Source: an uncultured Clostridia bacterium (lineage in GTDB: Bacteria; Bacillota; Clostridia; Christensenellales; CAG-917). Taken from it: DNA of 8,007 bases. Location: positions 1-8,007 of the forward strand of contig USGA01000025.1 in assembly GCA_900554085.1 (NCBI GenBank). The letters run 5' to 3'. Under the pieces are notes generated by a model, which was not told the origin of the DNA, did not search any database, and saw nothing but the letters and a program-made list of their open reading frames with translations. Of this stretch, positions 6,311 through 8,007 are shown one piece after another. How positions within the stretch are numbered: the stretch's first letter is position 1; each line of letters starts with the position of its first letter. The translations under genes were made by a program, and so were the position numbers.

Positions 6311-7840
6311 ATGCTCGCGTGTGTCAGAAGTTACGCCCTGGAGGGATTGGACGGGTACGCCGTCGACGTCGAAGTCGACGTCAACAACGGTCTGCCTTCC
6401 GTAGAAACGGTGGGATTGGCTTCCACCGCCACCAAGGAATCCAAGGAACGCGTCCGCGCGGCAATCAGGAACAGCGGTTTCCCGTATCCAATGAAACGGA
6501 TAACCGTCAATCTCGCTCCCGCCGACACCCGAAAAGAGGGCGCGGCTCTCGATTTGCCCATAGCGGTGGGATTGCTTGTATGCGCCGAAGCGGTGAGGGG
6601 AACGCGGTACAAGGAGTTCGCAATGGTGGGCGAACTCGCACTGAACGGTGAAATACGCCCCGTCAGCGGAATAATGCCGTTGCTCATTTCCGCTATGCAG
6701 AACGGCGTGAAAAAGTTTATCGTCCCCGCCGCCAACGCCAAAGAGGCGGGATATATAGACGGAATCGAGGTGTACGCGCTGTCGTCTCTCCGCGAGACGG
6801 CGGATTTTCTGAACGGAGAGGAACGTTTGCCCGTGCCGCGCACGGAGTATTCCGCCGCGTCGGCGGCTTCCCGTTACGGAATAGACCTTGCCGATGTGAA
6901 AGGGCAGGCGGCGGCGAAACGTGCGATTGAAATCGCCGTTGCGGGAGGGCACAACGTCCTAATGTGCGGCGCGCCCGGCGCAGGCAAGACTATGCTGGCG
7001 AAGTGCGTGCCCACAATAATGCCGGATATGACTTTTTCGGAAGCCGTGGAGGTGACAAAGATACATTCCGTCGCGGGAGTTCTGGACCCGACGGTCGGGA
7101 TTGTGTGCACCAGACCGTTCAGGACTCCGCACCATACGGCGACCGTTCCCGCGCTCGTGGGCGGCGGAAGCAAGGTGCGTCCGGGCGAAGTCAGTCTTGC
7201 GCACAACGGGGTGCTTTTCCTCGACGAAATGCCCGAATACAGCCGTCACGCGCTCGAGACGTTGCGTCAACCCCTCGAGGATAAAAGGGTCACGGTTGCC
7301 CGTGCCGCGCGCTCGGTGGAGTATCCCGCCAACTTTATGCTTGTCGCCAGTATGAACCCCTGTCCGTGCGGGAATTACGGCTCGCGCACTCAGCCGTGCC
7401 GCTGCTCCGCGGCGCAGATTCACGCCTATACCGCAAAACTCAGCGGACCGTTGCTCGACAGAATAGACCTTTATATCGAAGTGGACGGCGTGGAGTACGC
7501 CGAATTGCGCGGAAGCGGTGCGGGCGAGACGTCGGCTGCGGTCAAGGAAAGGGTGGAAAAGGCGCGGGCAATACAGCGCGAACGTTTCGAGGGAAAAGGT
7601 TTTTCCACCAACTCGCAGATGAGCGCGCGCGATATCACGCGCTACTGCGCGCTCGACGGCGACGGGGAACGTCTTTTGCAAAAAGCCTTCGACAAAATGG
7701 GCTTGACGGCACGCGGTGCCACGCGTATACTCAAAGTCGCTCGCACCGTCGCAGACCTCGGCGGCAGCGACAATATATTGGCGACTCATCTTGCGGAAGC
7801 CATACGCTACCGCAGTATGGAAAGGAACAGTATCCGATGA
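6311..7840 (+). CDS. comM: ComM/YifB-family AAA+ ATPase (magnesium chelatase-like), DNA branch-migration helicase
   Basis: A 509-residue protein of full family length, starting at an ATG 10 bases after AAAGGA. The N-terminal ChlI-like domain (1 to ~165) begins with the typical short ComM opening and includes NLAPADTRKEGAALDLPIA (67-85). The AAA+ core (~190-390) has Walker A GAPGAGKT (220-227), Walker B VLFLDE (301-306), an NP sensor region at MNP (348-350), and LLDRIDL (381-387) with a likely arginine finger. The family's cysteine cluster CPCG...CRC (C351, C353, C363, C365) is intact. The C-terminal Mg_chelatase_C region ends with LTARGATRILKVARTVADL (465-483), where R472 is a likely sensor 2. 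In Vibrio and Haemophilus, ComM is a hexameric helicase that extends heteroduplex during natural transformation; in Firmicutes the gene usually sits beside dprA. It has its own promoter, and its stop overlaps the next start by ATGA. Confidence 0.95.
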   Translation: MLACVRSYALEGLDGYAVDVEVDVNNGLPSVETVGLASTATKESKERVRAAIRNSGFPYPMKRITVNLAPADTRKEGAALDLPIAVGLLVCAEAVRGTRYKEFAMVGELALNGEIRPVSGIMPLLISAMQNGVKKFIVPAANAKEAGYIDGIEVYALSSLRETADFLNGEERLPVPRTEYSAASAASRYGIDLADVKGQAAAKRAIEIAVAGGHNVLMCGAPGAGKTMLAKCVPTIMPDMTFSEAVEVTKIHSVAGVLDPTVGIVCTRPFRTPHHTATVPALVGGGSKVRPGEVSLAHNGVLFLDEMPEYSRHALETLRQPLEDKRVTVARAARSVEYPANFMLVASMNPCPCGNYGSRTQPCRCSAAQIHAYTAKLSGPLLDRIDLYIEVDGVEYAELRGSGAGETSAAVKERVEKARAIQRERFEGKGFSTNSQMSARDITRYCALDGDGERLLQKAFDKMGLTARGATRILKVARTVADLGGSDNILATHLAEAIRYRSMERNSIR

Positions 7841-8007
7841 ACGGACGCGACCGCAACACGGCGGTGATACTCGCGCTCCAGCACACCGACCGCATTTCGC
7901 AGAAGAAGAGAGAGGGACTGCTCGGGCTTGTGCCCGAACCGTCCGCTTTGCTTTCGAGGGAGTTTGAGCGAGAGGTCAGGAATATTACGGGCGAGGCGGC
8001 GGAAGAG
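7837..8007 (+). CDS. dprA: Probable DNA processing protein DprA, N-terminal fragment (3' end outside window)
   Basis: A frame opens at the ATG at 7837, overlapping the comM stop as ATGA, and stays open for 57 codons to the window end. An AAAGGA ribosome site lies 10 bases upstream (7821-7826). The visible residues begin MNGRDRNTAVILALQHTDRI and continue with KKREGLLGLVPEPSALL. This resembles the short helical N-terminal SAM-like region of DprA ('LALxxxxGIGxxxxxxLLxxF'), but the conserved Rossmann core lies beyond the window. DprA loads RecA onto incoming single-stranded DNA, and comM-dprA adjacency is common in Clostridia and related bacteria. The call therefore rests mostly on gene order plus weak sequence resemblance. 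Confidence 0.55.
   Translation, partial: MNGRDRNTAVILALQHTDRISQKKREGLLGLVPEPSALLSREFEREVRNITGEAAEE

Noticed and set aside
1..8007. CRISPR arrays, insertion sequences, tRNA or rRNA genes, defence systems
   Set aside because: No regularly spaced repeats, transposase frames, inverted terminal repeats, cloverleaf or rRNA-like segments, or known defence protein motifs were seen on either strand.

Overview
This window is a gene-dense, GC-rich stretch of bacterial chromosome. Every complete or partial gene I can support lies on the + strand, and the longest gap between genes is about 130 bases. The character is that of a Gram-positive, probably anaerobic Clostridia-type (Firmicutes) genome. The reasons are strong purine-rich Shine-Dalgarno sites (GGGAGG, AAGGAG, AAAGGA), a sigma-A-like promoter with an extended -10, a type II signal peptide, a GPH-family sugar symporter, and a comM/yifB gene followed directly by what looks like dprA. 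The style resembles uncultured gut Clostridia, but the lineage is inference only.

Left part (1 to about 6224), a carbohydrate-use gene cluster. In order it holds: the 3' end of a glycerophosphodiester phosphodiesterase-like protein (3-473, cut by the window edge); a sugar phosphate isomerase/epimerase-type TIM barrel with an intact metal-binding quartet (511-1455); a 643-residue six-hairpin glycoside hydrolase without a signal peptide (1513-3444); a GPH/MelB-type sugar:cation symporter with an unusual ~110-residue C-terminal tail (3523-5250); and an unrecognised lipoprotein whose start overlaps the symporter stop (5250-6176). A clear intrinsic terminator closes the unit (6196-6224). The simplest model is that the symporter imports a small glycoside, the cytoplasmic hydrolase cleaves it, and the epimerase-like enzyme reworks the released sugar. 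The lipoprotein acts outside the membrane in an unknown way. The substrate cannot be read from the sequence.

Right part (6248 to the end), a DNA-uptake/recombination unit. A well-formed promoter (TTGATT, 17 bp, TATGAT with extended TG) drives a complete comM/yifB AAA+ helicase gene (6311-7840). The next gene overlaps it by ATGA at 7837 and runs off the window; its position and N-terminus suggest dprA.

There is no CRISPR array, mobile element, tRNA, rRNA or obvious defence system here. The features most worth a second look are the symporter's C-terminal tail (a repeated VG-x-[LM]-SL-x-x-LV motif plus four cysteines), the loss in that symporter of the two melibiose-contacting aspartates while the cation-site aspartates remain, the orphan lipoprotein coupled to a secondary transporter, and a direct-repeat/cre-like site just before the symporter gene.
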